A stretch of 64,000 bases of DNA from Chitinophaga cymbidii (GTDB taxonomy: Bacteria; Bacteroidota; Bacteroidia; Chitinophagales; Chitinophagaceae). Of the stretch, positions 1 to 7,528 are shown in pieces (position 1 is the first letter of the stretch; the number at the start of each line of letters is the position of its first letter). The position numbers and the translations under genes were made by a program. Location: positions 992,001-1,056,000 of the forward strand of contig NZ_BKAU01000001.1 in NCBI RefSeq assembly GCF_007992715.1, given 5' to 3'. The notes below the pieces were generated by a model that did not search any database, was not told the DNA's origin, and saw only the letters and a list, made by a program, of their open reading frames with translations.

Positions 1-292
1 CAATTGTTGCATGTTGGGCAATATTTGCCATCCAGGTAAATGGCATCCCTTTAGCCGGATCGTAATTGTTCCTATATAGAAAGATTTTGTAGAATGTTTC
101 CTGCAGCAGATCTTCTCCATAAATTTTATATCGATCTCCTAGCAGACGGCATATTTTTTTCTTTAAGGCGGGGTGATACTGTTGGTATAAGTCCGTAAAT
201 GTTTGTCCAACATCTCGAAGGGAATGACTGATACCATTGGGCGCCGAGAATGAGCGCGATTGGATGGGTAGTATTGGGTTTATATATCTCAT
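1..292 (-). CDS. ECF-type RNA polymerase sigma factor, N-terminal part (runs off left edge)
   Basis: The reading frame is open from an ATG at 292 to the window edge, giving 97 residues. Residues about 30-97 match sigma-70 region 2: a DLYQQYHPALKKKI helix, an EDLLQETFYKIF segment corresponding to the DLVQEVF core-binding helix, then DPAKGMPFTWMANIAQ, which corresponds to the conserved W...IA.N stretch that melts the -10 region. Region 4 lies outside the window. Sigma factors of this class usually direct transcription of transport or stress genes and are held by a membrane anti-sigma factor. No anti-sigma gene can be seen because the gene is cut by the edge. The family call is firm; the regulon is unknown. 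Confidence 0.8.
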   Translation of the reverse strand, partial: MRYINPILPIQSRSFSAPNGISHSLRDVGQTFTDLYQQYHPALKKKICRLLGDRYKIYGEDLLQETFYKIFLYRNNYDPAKGMPFTWMANIAQHATI

Positions 293-478
293 TTGTCTTA
301 AATATTAACGGAGACAAAAACTACTTTACTACTATAAGACAATATATGGGGGAAATGGGGTGAAATTGATTACTGTATTTTAGGATAAGATTGATTAAAT
401 AATTGATAATAATATATAAGAGTGTCCGATTTCTGCATGTACACGAATTCTCACCGTCCTCCTACTTCCATTTAGAAG

Positions 479-619
479 ATGATCGATCAAAAAAGAGAAA
501 ATTTGCTAGATTTGCTGGGCCACACTCATCAGCTGAAGGTGCTGGTAACAGTTGCCGGTATGACGGGTGTAACCAGAAGGAATGAGCCGGAAAATTGGAT
601 TTATTGTAAGAATTCTTGA
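479..619 (+). CDS. possible micro-ORF, 46 aa, unknown
   Basis: A short open frame beginning MIDQKRENLLDLLG with a plausible amphipathic helix. It overlaps the next small ORF by 38 bases in another frame, an arrangement seen in translationally coupled small genes. No domain is recognised. It sits in a 540-base stretch otherwise without a gene. It may equally be chance. Confidence 0.2.
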   Translation: MIDQKRENLLDLLGHTHQLKVLVTVAGMTGVTRRNEPENWIYCKNS

Positions 620-722
620 TAGAATGGTAGTAACAATGAAAAAACGTTCATTCGTAACATTGCTTCCTTATGTCATTTTACTTGCCATCTTATGGTTGAC
701 TATTCTGTATTATGGTTTTTAA
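582..722 (+). CDS. possible small single-span membrane protein, 46 aa
   Basis: The frame starts with ATG at 582. An internal ATG at 636 would give 28 aa (MKKRSFVTLLPYVILL start). The C-terminal half is a clear hydrophobic helix of about 20 residues after a basic MKKR, so it would be a bitopic inner-membrane microprotein. It begins inside the preceding small ORF. No homologue is recognised; the membrane character is the only support. Confidence 0.3.
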   Translation: MSRKIGFIVRILDRMVVTMKKRSFVTLLPYVILLAILWLTILYYGF

Positions 723-740
723 AGGTACGGTATTTCAGAA

Positions 741-780
741 GCTCTGGCAGGAATTTAAGTGTTAAAGGCGCCTCCGATGG
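741..780. repeat. diverged copy of intergenic repeat R2
   Basis: The stretch from CTCTGGCAGG to CGCCTCCGATGG resembles the R2 element seen at 3013-3050 and 6675-6712 (GGCAGG, then TTTAAG, then a GGC-CCTCCG end). Only the two ends and the TTTAAG core are conserved, so this is a weak match. Confidence 0.3.
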
Positions 781-839
781 AGCAGCAGGATAATCAACTC
801 CCGATGTAAAAAGCGACAGCTGAAATAGAAATAGTCCAG

Positions 840-1502
840 ATGCATAACATCACGTTGATTGGTACAAGGCATGCAGAATGTGGCAAATGCAATTCAGATG
901 AATTGTATCAGATTATTGGGAATATACAACCTGAAGTAATATTTGAAGAAATTCCTCCGTCCTTCTTTGATGCCTATTATATAAATAAAACTCGAAACAA
1001 TTTAGAGACAGACGCTATAAATAAGTATTCAGAAACCCATAAGGTAAAACAAATACCGGTAGACTGTGATAATGTACCTTCTGAATCTTTTTTTCAGGAT
1101 CATGGTTATATGCTTAAACGGATAGAGGGCCTTATAGATATAAACGGCTTTAATTATCGAAGTTTAGTCGATTCTAACTGGGCATATGTACAAAAGTACG
1201 GTTTCAAGTATCTCAATAGTGTTTGCTGTATTAACATGAACGATGAGATATACAATACGATAGAAAAAAGTTTGCAAATATTGAACAACGGTAAACTATT
1301 TCAAACCCATCAATTAATGAGCGAAATTAACGAGAAGCGGGAAACGGTTATGCTTCAAAATATTTACAAATATAGTGAAGGCCATAGCTATGATAAAGCT
1401 ATATTCATTTTAGGGGCCGGTCATAGAAAATCAATTATGCAAAAAATTCAGAAATATCAGAGGTCAGAAGAATTAAAGCTGAATTGGACGTTTTATATGT
1501 AA
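840..1502 (+). CDS. TraB/ChaN/EreA-like superfamily protein
   Basis: 220 aa, no signal peptide. Near the N-terminus is a GTRHAE motif (residues 8-13) followed by VIFEEIPP (about 33-40). Near the C-terminus is FILGAGHRKS (about 189-198). This GxxH...hhhE...GxGH layout is typical of the TraB/PrgY, ChaN and erythromycin-esterase-like superfamily, whose members act as metal-dependent hydrolases or proteases or bind peptides. The protein has no membrane segments, unlike PrgY/TraB, so it is a soluble stand-alone domain. Neighbours give no functional hint. The superfamily call is moderate; the substrate is unknown. Confidence 0.5.
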   Translation: MHNITLIGTRHAECGKCNSDELYQIIGNIQPEVIFEEIPPSFFDAYYINKTRNNLETDAINKYSETHKVKQIPVDCDNVPSESFFQDHGYMLKRIEGLIDINGFNYRSLVDSNWAYVQKYGFKYLNSVCCINMNDEIYNTIEKSLQILNNGKLFQTHQLMSEINEKRETVMLQNIYKYSEGHSYDKAIFILGAGHRKSIMQKIQKYQRSEELKLNWTFYM

Positions 1503-1564
1503 TAGTTAATGTTTCTGTATCCTCCTGGCCGTGGCATATACATATGTGGACTGTCACCGCAAGG

Positions 1565-2212
1565 CTATAGCTGCAAACGGATAAGTTTATCAGCAAACAA
1601 TCGTCGATCGGCGTTCATAAATGATTGTATGATGGGCATATGGCATTCTTCGTATTGATTTCCAGAACCACAATAACATCTGGATCGCTGGTCTTTACCT
1701 TCAAGCAGTAGTTCTACTAGCTGTTCTCCCACGGATTTGTATTTATACCAAAGAGGGGAGTTTACCTCTCTTCTACCTTCGGATGTTTCGGGTGTGTTGG
1801 CTAGAATCAGATTCCTTAATGAATCCACTGCTATGAAATCATCCACGATCTTATTATTTGTGATGTTCAGTTTAATGGTATCAATCACTCTTCCATCATA
1901 ATTTATCCTATCGTCTGGTATAAAGAGCGTATTGTCAAATGCTGGTGTAGATGGCGTTACGTCAATTAGATTACCCAAAGGATTCTCCCATACAGCATGG
2001 TGAATGGCATCTACCGTGAACTGTGACTGAATCACTATCCAGCCGTATTGCAATCGTCCGCCCTTTAACAACACTTTCTGCGCAACGTTTTTATAACAGA
2101 AATTTATTTGGGCATTCTCCAGTGGGATCACAGGTACGTGCAGCATTTCATATTCAGAATTTATGTGATCAGCCATTTTCAGGGTGTGTTCTGTGATGGA
2201 ATTTGTAAACAT
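1565..2212 (-). CDS. SEC-C zinc-motif protein
   Basis: 215 aa, cytoplasmic. The C-terminus carries RCYCGSGNQYEECH with Cys179, Cys181, Cys190 and His191, the CxC...CH zinc-binding SEC-C signature found at the end of SecA and in many stand-alone proteins. The N-terminal 130 residues contain a GW.h-hHAVWENPLGNLIDVTP pattern, which I recall from uncharacterised bacterial proteins that carry SEC-C tails. Zinc binding is well supported; the biochemical role is not known. It converges on the TraB-like gene with a 62-base gap. Confidence 0.6.
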   Translation of the reverse strand: MFTNSITEHTLKMADHINSEYEMLHVPVIPLENAQINFCYKNVAQKVLLKGGRLQYGWIVIQSQFTVDAIHHAVWENPLGNLIDVTPSTPAFDNTLFIPDDRINYDGRVIDTIKLNITNNKIVDDFIAVDSLRNLILANTPETSEGRREVNSPLWYKYKSVGEQLVELLLEGKDQRSRCYCGSGNQYEECHMPIIQSFMNADRRLFADKLIRLQL

Positions 2213-2336
2213 GATTAGTAATTACGGTAATGGGTGATTTTTATTTTCGTAAGTAATATACTAAAAGTAGGCTACCTTTTTCTTAATGTGAAGTTAAGGT
2301 GATTCGATTCCACTCTTAAATGCCTGACAATAATGC

Positions 2337-2918
2337 TTATTTCACCCCTGTCTTTGGCTGCTCCATCACACCTAGAAAGTGGTGCCCCAACCAATCCAGC
2401 AGCATAAACTCTCTTTGTTCCGCTATGCCGAGGTCGGATGAAAAGAAGGCGTTCATTTTATCAAACGCTTCACTATGGCTATAGTATCGTATATTTTCTA
2501 CTAGCCGGCGACGCATCCAGGGAAAAAAGGAGGTAAGGATTTTCCATCTTCCACTTTTCGGCGTGATGCTTACGAAGCGTGTAATTCCCACAGATACTTG
2601 CAGTGTATAATTTGCCGCCAGATCAAACAGGCACGACTGATGCTCTTTTACCATAATGCTTCCATTCCAGGTAATACCTGAAACCAACGCAAAAACCAAT
2701 GTGGAGGTACTTGCCGGTGAAATGTGGAATGTACGTTCCCCCATTGAATGAACAATTACATGCTTTACTTCAAAATTGCTCAGTGAGAGGCTTTCTACTA
2801 GTATCAGATTTTCCGGGGAGAAAAATTGCACAGCGATATCGCTTCCCTTTATATATTGAGGGACTTCCGGATTTTCATCGGGGGATACCGCGGTAAGCTG
2901 TAGCTGATCAAAGGTCAT
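2337..2918 (-). CDS. uncharacterised 193-aa protein (parent of the copy at 7021)
   Basis: No family recognised. The first 110 residues are rich in beta-strand-like segments and could form a cupin-like or ligand-binding fold similar to AraC-type N-terminal domains; residues 125-185 look helical. No signal peptide is seen. Its 5' end and about 40 bases upstream are duplicated in inverted orientation at 6980-7133, where 33 of the first 38 residues are identical. An R2 repeat lies about 95 bases upstream. The frame is clean, so it is probably a real gene. Confidence 0.45.
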   Translation of the reverse strand: MTFDQLQLTAVSPDENPEVPQYIKGSDIAVQFFSPENLILVESLSLSNFEVKHVIVHSMGERTFHISPASTSTLVFALVSGITWNGSIMVKEHQSCLFDLAANYTLQVSVGITRFVSITPKSGRWKILTSFFPWMRRRLVENIRYYSHSEAFDKMNAFFSSDLGIAEQREFMLLDWLGHHFLGVMEQPKTGVK

Positions 2919-3012
2919 GACAATGGAATAATACTGAAAATAATATTTACTGCTGCAATAGGATCGCAGTCATGAACGGGGCCGCTGCACCTGCGATCGA
3001 CCAATCCAAGCC

Positions 3013-3050
3013 AAAGCCTCGGCAGGTGTTTAAGCGCAGCGGCACCTCCG
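3013..3050. repeat. intergenic repeat R2, copy 1
   Basis: A 38-base element with AGGTG and CACCT arms around a TTTAAGCGCAGCGG core, able to form an imperfect hairpin. Nearly identical copies lie at 6675-6712 (same orientation) and 7172-7210 (opposite orientation). Confidence 0.6.
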
Positions 3051-3051
3051 A

Positions 3052-3205
3052 AACCCGCTCTGGAATAGGGTTGATCGGCTAGAACCCAATACCACTACGG
3101 GGCTTGATGCCTAAGTGGTTCTTGAAAAGAACGGCTGACAGTGAGACCCGCTCTGGGACGGGATCGGTCAAAAGCCAATACTACAGCGGAATTTGGTGCC
3201 TCGGT
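3052..3205. repeat. imperfect tandem duplication with decayed hairpin halves
   Basis: Two stretches (about 3052-3115 and 3144-3205) both begin ACCCGCTCTGG and share ATCGG, CCAATAC and a GG.GCCT end. Each holds a half copy of the GGTCGGTCAGAAGAC-type hairpin (for example 3161-3175 and 3201-3219). Confidence 0.4.
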
Positions 3206-3237
3206 CGAGAAGACATGACTATAGGAAGATCCTCACA

Positions 3238-3630
3238 TCAATTATCCGAAAATGCTGTATTGTTCCTTTCTAAACTGCTCAGTAGCAACTGGTCGATCTC
3301 CTGCTGCAGCTCGGGTGAACATTCTATATGGTGTAGCCGAAAGAATTCATCCCAACCGGTGGCCTCAGGTGCGGGGCTTATACCATTCGCCTCCTGGACG
3401 AGTATGATTTCTCCATTCTCATCTTGCGCCAGTGTAAACTTCTCTTTCGTATTTGTGAGCAGGCGAGCCAGTTCACTTTCTACAAAGAATTCAACGGCAT
3501 AAAGTATGCTCTCCTTACGGAGTATTTCATACAGGCGATAGCAAATATATGGCACGGAGAAGTGCGTATCTCTGCTGATCTCCCGGCATATTTGATGGTA
3601 GATTCCGGTTGACATAATGGTAAATTTCAT
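3238..3630 (-). CDS. uncharacterised small protein, tandem paralogue A
   Basis: 130 aa, no recognised domain. It aligns end to end with the product of 3702-4112: both start with IYHQIC or FHQIC near residue 12, then PYVC/PYIC, then a FFVES segment, then SP...W-EQFFR/W-DEFFR near residue 95. Such conservation across a duplication shows both are or were functional genes. It is predicted soluble and mostly helical. The hairpin repeat at 3658-3682 separates the two genes. Confidence 0.5.
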   Translation of the reverse strand: MKFTIMSTGIYHQICREISRDTHFSVPYICYRLYEILRKESILYAVEFFVESELARLLTNTKEKFTLAQDENGEIILVQEANGISPAPEATGWDEFFRLHHIECSPELQQEIDQLLLSSLERNNTAFSDN

Positions 3631-3657
3631 AGCACGTTTTATTTGATCGTAATGCGT

Positions 3658-3682
3658 CTGGTCGGTCAGAAGACACGACCAG
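3658..3682 (+). repeat. hairpin repeat H, well formed
   Basis: Stem CTGGTCG/CGACCAG, inner stem GTC/GAC, tetraloop AGAA, one unpaired A on the 3' side. This is the reference form of the family described in the findings. Confidence 0.8.
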
Positions 3683-3701
3683 GAAGACCACTCCCTCCTC
3701 C

Positions 3702-4112
3702 TTAAACATCTGCCGAGGCATCTAAGTCTACGACAAGAGATTCAGCATCCAATCGGTCAGCTATTTGATCTTCCAAGAACTGGCGGTGATCCTTCACATA
3801 CTCCATGTAGAATATGCGGAAAAACTGTTCCCAGGTCCACGTAGATCCTTCGGGGCTAATAGTCGCTCCGTCTTTGAATACTATCTGTTCTCCCCCTACT
3901 TTCGGTACCAGGTCAAATTCACCTCTTCGATTCAATAAAAAGCTGAAAAGGTCACTTTCTACGAAGAAGGCAATGGCCGTCTTGATATCCCGTTTGTACA
4001 GCTCCAGAAACACCAGGTGGCATACGTAAGGCACCGGCATATGAAATTCATCCGCCAGCTTGTGACATATTTGGTGAAAAGATCCGTTGGAAGAAAAGAT
4101 ATTGTATATCAT
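3702..4112 (-). CDS. uncharacterised small protein, tandem paralogue B
   Basis: 136 aa, paralogous to the 130-aa product just downstream (shared HQIC, VPYVCHL/VPYICYR, FFVES and W-x-x-FFR motifs). The start at 4112 lines up with the start of the paralogue, which supports both starts. No signal peptide and no recognised domain. The C-terminus is acidic. The function cannot be inferred; tandem duplication inside a hairpin-rich region suggests an accessory role. Confidence 0.5.
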   Translation of the reverse strand: MIYNIFSSNGSFHQICHKLADEFHMPVPYVCHLVFLELYKRDIKTAIAFFVESDLFSFLLNRRGEFDLVPKVGGEQIVFKDGATISPEGSTWTWEQFFRIFYMEYVKDHRQFLEDQIADRLDAESLVVDLDASADV

Positions 4113-4144
4113 GGAATTTGATTTTACTTATGATGCTGTGATTC

Positions 4145-4165
4145 GGTTGTGTCTTCTGACCAACC
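4145..4165 (-). repeat. hairpin repeat H, well formed
   Basis: Stem GGTTG/CAACC around GTC-TTCT-GAC with one bulged T on the 5' side (minus orientation relative to 3658). Relative to GGTCG/CGACC, one base pair is exchanged on both sides. Confidence 0.75.
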
Positions 4166-4194
4166 ACCAGTGGCTCATTCCCTGTATCCGATGC

Positions 4195-4217
4195 ATGTAG
4201 GTCAGAAGACGCGACAT
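4195..4217 (+). repeat. hairpin repeat H, one stem mismatch
   Basis: GTC-AGAA-GAC core with a bulged G, outer arms ATGTAG/CGACAT with a single A-G mismatch. Confidence 0.6.
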
Positions 4218-4388
4218 GGAAGGTGATAAGAAAATGCCGCGGGAAAAACCCATGGCCATAAGAAATAACCAGCCATTGCATCTGCTGGCCGGCCAGAGGA
4301 AATGGTCGGCTGTACTGGAAAGCTGTAGACAACTTTTTGTATAACATTTTTCAATTATTTATGATCCAATCCCACCTCCAGGGTGCCG

Positions 4389-4413
4389 TGGTTGTGTCTT
4401 CTGACCAACCACC
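4389..4413 (-). repeat. hairpin repeat H, well formed
   Basis: Seven-base stem GTGGTTG/CAACCAC, inner GTC/GAC stem, TTCT loop, one bulged T. Confidence 0.8.
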
Positions 4414-4537
4414 TGTGCCCCGGTGTGCCGGTGCTGGTCTACAGCGGCTTGAGCTGGTCGGTCGAGCATGCTAATAAAATGGCGAGGATAGACATCCCTA
4501 CCAGGTTATGCATACATTAGACATGAGACTTTTTTGC

Positions 4538-4619
4538 GCAGGTCGGTCAAAAGACACGACCTACAATACCGAATATATTTTGATTGTTATTTCCAGGTCG
4601 TGTCTTTTGACCGACCTGC
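4538..4619. repeat. two hairpin repeats H in inverted orientation
   Basis: Copies at 4538-4562 (plus) and 4595-4619 (minus) are perfect 25-base inverted repeats of each other, separated by 32 bases. Each also forms its own hairpin with stem CAGGTCG/CGACCTG or AGGTCG/CGACCT. Here the tetraloop is AAAA (TTTT) rather than AGAA. This paired layout is like the BIMEs built from REP elements. Confidence 0.8.
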
Positions 4620-4731
4620 ATCACATCAGTTTTATTGTTTTCTACAATGCATCCGCTTTTCGTATGCTGATCGACCTGCCTCCCATCGGAGGTGTCGCTG
4701 CACTTCATGACCGATCACCACATATACTACT

Positions 4732-4757
4732 AAAACCCTGGTTGATACCAAGGTTTT
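4732..4757 (+). terminator. possible terminator-like hairpin
   Basis: AAAACCCTGGT pairs with ACCAAGGTTTT (one mismatch) across a TGAT loop, followed by CTTTTCT. No plus-strand gene ends directly upstream, so its role is uncertain. Apart from the hairpins, nothing convincing is seen between 4113 and 4921. Confidence 0.3.
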
Positions 4758-4921
4758 CTTTTCTCAAAACTAATCGCGGAGCTTTTCAGCTCACAAGTAT
4801 AACTGTACTGCTTTTCGAGATGGGAGGTGCTACGAAACCAGGTACGTTTTCGTTATACTATAATGATCTCAGTAAGGTGTTTTGGGGAGAGTACATTGGA
4901 TGAAGATGATATCTTTGATAG

Positions 4922-6514
4922 TTACTTAGTTCGTTCTCTTATGTGAGGTGAAGCTGCCGACGCTATAGGCTTTGCCAGGGCTTCCTCTATTTCTTTCATC
5001 AATCCCTGTTCACTAAGTAAGGGAGTACCGCGCTGAACCAGGATGCCATTCTTATCAATAAGGAAGGGTGATGGGTATCCGGTGATGTTATAATGGCGAA
5101 TAAAAGGATGTTGGGTTCCCTGTCCATCGGTGTATAAGTTGGTAGCATGCTCACCCGTATAGGCTCCTCCTTTGAGTCCTCTTAACCATAGATCTTTAGT
5201 TCCGTCTATACTGATGGTAATAAATACGACATCGTCATTTTTTTTATATGCTTCTTCTACTTTAGAAAGCACACCTTTGTAATATGCTGCGCATCCCCCG
5301 CAACCGGAATACCAAAGATCGATAAAAACGACTTTCCCTTTTAGGTCAGCAATTGAAATGTATTTACCACTAGCGTCAGGAAGGGAGAATTCCTTGATAG
5401 GCGATCCTAAAGCTGCCCTATTAATATATTCTTGCAAGATAGTGTAGTAATTATAGTTGGAAACAGTTTTAAGCATGTCTTTAACTATTTCCTGTTTATC
5501 TGGTCGAAGAAAATAATCTACGCTATTGCCGGTAAAATAATTACTTAGTATTAAGCGATCACGAAAATCGCCTGAATATCTTGATCTAATAGTTTCATAG
5601 GCTCCCTGATAACTGGTATTTATTCCATTTCTGATAAAATCATTAATTATTTTATAGTTAATATAGCTTACTAAGTAAGGAGATGTCCACAAGGTTGAAT
5701 CTGACGTTTTTAAAGTAGCAGGAACGCAGTAGCGGTCGTACAGGGAATTCAACTCCGTACTTCTGCGTAATCTTGTAACAGAATCTGCTCTTTGATTAAT
5801 ACCTGCTAGTCCGTAATATATGTAAAGTTTGTTCCACTTTATCCATGATACGCAGTCAGTCAAGAGCAATGATAGGATATTGCCTTCTATTTTTCCACCA
5901 TAACATTTTGCTTCTTCTATTGCTTCCTTTTGCAACTTGTCCCAGAGAGTTAATTGGTATTCCGCAAACCCATATTCATTACCATTTAATGAGTACTGTT
6001 TAGCTTCGTCAAAATTCACTTTATTTTGAAAAGAGGCCGATGATGTTTTGCTTTTAAGGCGAAAAGCGAAAGTATATTTGTCGGAACCAGCCCCGGAAAA
6101 TAAAGCCTTATACTTATTGCTATCGAAATTGCCATCACCCGAAGTTACCCTGTTCTTAATTTTACTATATGTTAGGTGTGCTTCAACATTATCACCAGAG
6201 TCCATCAGATACAAGGAAAGTACCTCATAAAGTTGACCTTGGAATTTGTATTTATCTAGTCCGAGGGAAAAATAAGTAGGTTCGTCTATATTAGGTATGG
6301 AAAACTTAAATGTGCCATCGTGTATGGGTGAGGTAAATTCCCTATGCTTTGTAATGTAGCGCATGGAATAGTCTATCAAGCCGTCCCATATGTACATGGT
6401 GACGGTGTCCCCTTCCTGGGCGCCCTCAATGGAACCTGATAATATAGCAGTATTACTCTGCGCTTTTAATTGAACTTGAAACAGCAATAAAATGATAACA
6501 AATCTAGGAAACAT
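4922..6514 (-). CDS. exported TlpA/ResA-like thioredoxin-fold protein with DUF4369-like N-terminus
   Basis: 530 aa. Signal peptide at residues 1-18 (MFPRFVIILLLF...LKAQ). Residues about 25-110 resemble DUF4369 (LSGSIEGAQEGDTV and later beta strands). The C-terminal 150 residues are a thioredoxin domain: GSPIKEFSLPDASGK, then KGKVVFIDLWYSGCGGC with the redox pair C-G-G-C near residues 404-408, and a cis-Pro loop at TGYPSPFL. The family reduces or isomerises disulfides in the periplasm. In Bacteroidota such proteins often accompany SusC/SusD pairs, and here the gene is divergent from one. The CGGC pair instead of CPxC is common in this group. The middle 250 residues are not recognised. Confidence 0.8.
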   Translation of the reverse strand: MFPRFVIILLLFQVQLKAQSNTAILSGSIEGAQEGDTVTMYIWDGLIDYSMRYITKHREFTSPIHDGTFKFSIPNIDEPTYFSLGLDKYKFQGQLYEVLSLYLMDSGDNVEAHLTYSKIKNRVTSGDGNFDSNKYKALFSGAGSDKYTFAFRLKSKTSSASFQNKVNFDEAKQYSLNGNEYGFAEYQLTLWDKLQKEAIEEAKCYGGKIEGNILSLLLTDCVSWIKWNKLYIYYGLAGINQRADSVTRLRRSTELNSLYDRYCVPATLKTSDSTLWTSPYLVSYINYKIINDFIRNGINTSYQGAYETIRSRYSGDFRDRLILSNYFTGNSVDYFLRPDKQEIVKDMLKTVSNYNYYTILQEYINRAALGSPIKEFSLPDASGKYISIADLKGKVVFIDLWYSGCGGCAAYYKGVLSKVEEAYKKNDDVVFITISIDGTKDLWLRGLKGGAYTGEHATNLYTDGQGTQHPFIRHYNITGYPSPFLIDKNGILVQRGTPLLSEQGLMKEIEEALAKPIASAASPHIRERTK

Positions 6515-6642
6515 GTTGTTCTTTCTTTACCATAAGACAACAAACCAGGTAAGTTATAGTGTCAAAAATGGGGAGTAAATTTTGAGGGGGGCTGTGCCGG
6601 CATGATCCGGCACCTCCGATGGGGCTGCTGCCCGCTGGCGGG

Positions 6643-6667
6643 CAGGCTGGTCAGAAGACACAGCCTG
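6643..6667 (+). repeat. hairpin repeat H, well formed
   Basis: Stem CAGGCTG/CAGCCTG, core GTC-AGAA-GAC, bulged A. The central stem pair differs from other copies with a matching change on the opposite arm. Confidence 0.8.
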
Positions 6668-6674
6668 GAATACG

Positions 6675-6712
6675 AAGCCTCGGCAGGTGATTAAGCGCAG
6701 CGGCACCTCTGG
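6675..6712. repeat. intergenic repeat R2, copy 2
   Basis: Matches the element at 3013-3050 at nearly every position, including the TTAAGCGCAGCGG core, in the same orientation. Confidence 0.6.
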
Positions 6713-6810
6713 GGGTGATAGCTCGCACCGCCGACATAGGTTCAGTTGATAGGTCGGAAAGACAGGATCTGGAGGACTTAGTAGGCAGGCTGATAGGTGC
6801 CAGAATAGGC

Positions 6811-6912
6811 AAAGTCGGTCAGAAGGCTTTTTACCACATTCAGGTTGCGTCTTCTGACCAACCTGCTAATAGATTGAGACCACGCTGGCTTCCAGGTCGC
6901 CATTGACCGACC
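6811..6912. repeat. group of hairpin repeats H, one intact and two decayed
   Basis: A decayed copy at 6811-6830 (right half lost), a well-formed copy at 6841-6865 (stem CAGGTTG/CAACCTG, bulged C, TTCT loop), and a decayed copy at 6894-6912 that keeps only GGTCG and CGACC arms. Confidence 0.65.
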
Positions 6913-6979
6913 AGCTCAAGCCGATGCCGGCTAGACAGCTCATCAGGGGCCGGTTATGAATAGGACTTAACTGCGGTTC

Positions 6980-7133
6980 TATTGCAGCAGCAAATATTAT
7001 CTTCCGCATTATTCCTTTGTCATGACCTTTGATCAGCTACAGCTCGCCGCGGTATTCCTCGATGAAAATCCGGAAGTTCCCCAATATATCAAGGGAAGCG
7101 ATGTAGCGTTGCAATTTTTCTCTCCGGAAAACC
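6980..7133 (+). pseudogene. truncated inverted duplicate of the 2337-2918 gene with its upstream region
   Basis: An ATG at 7021 opens a frame reading MTFDQLQLAAV..., identical at 33 of 38 residues to the N-terminus of the 193-aa protein encoded at 2337-2918. Similarity stops after the PENL codons near 7133, and an unrelated sequence follows. About 40 bases upstream are also conserved (CTATTGCAGCAG then AATATTAT), so the copy carried the upstream region. It is on the opposite strand from its parent, about 4 kb away. The downstream remainder of the gene is missing. Confidence 0.75.
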
Positions 7134-7171
7134 TGACGCCGCCGATCAGCCAGCAGCCCCACCACCACGTT

Positions 7172-7210
7172 GGAGGTGCCGCTATTGCTTAAACACCTTC
7201 CAAGGCTTTG
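7172..7210. repeat. intergenic repeat R2, copy 3 (inverted)
   Basis: Reads GGAGGTGCCGCT...TTAAACACCTT, the reverse complement of the 3013-3050 element with a few changes. It lies just after the truncated gene copy. Confidence 0.55.
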
Positions 7211-7229
7211 ACCAGAGAACCCCATTCCA

Positions 7230-7250
7230 GATCGTGTCTTCTGACCGACC
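7230..7250 (-). repeat. hairpin repeat H, one stem mismatch
   Basis: Core GTC-TTCT-GAC with bulged T; arms GATCG/CGACC have one A-C mismatch. Confidence 0.6.
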
Positions 7251-7528
7251 AGCTGACCCTTCGCCAAGGAGCCGTATTCCATGCCGTGCCTCCTGGACCA
7301 ACCAGCTTCCTAGCTGTGATGCCGGACTCTTACCCATCTGATAATCAATTGGTTGAAAAACGAACTTTTGATATTTTCAAAATGTCATAAAATAATGATA
7401 ATTTATCTCTGATTTTGACACTGCCGGTTACAAATATTTTGTCTTCTTTTTTATTAGAGGGATTCTTCAAGTTAACCACCAAGTTGTAACTGTATTTATT
7501 GTAACTGTAATTTTTCAAAACTAATCGT

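Noticed and set aside
126..317. 63-aa open frame on the minus strand
   Set aside because: It is the wrong frame over the partial ECF sigma gene (1-292), whose own frame shows clear region 2 motifs.
403..585. 60-aa open frame, plus strand
   Set aside because: No signal or domain and odd composition; two other overlapping small frames look more plausible.
4048..4347. 99-aa open frame, minus strand
   Set aside because: It runs through two hairpin repeats and overlaps the start of the 136-aa paralogue gene; its composition is not protein-like.
4508..4903. 131-aa open frame, plus strand
   Set aside because: It is built across the inverted hairpin pair and a terminator-like hairpin, so the frame is open by chance.
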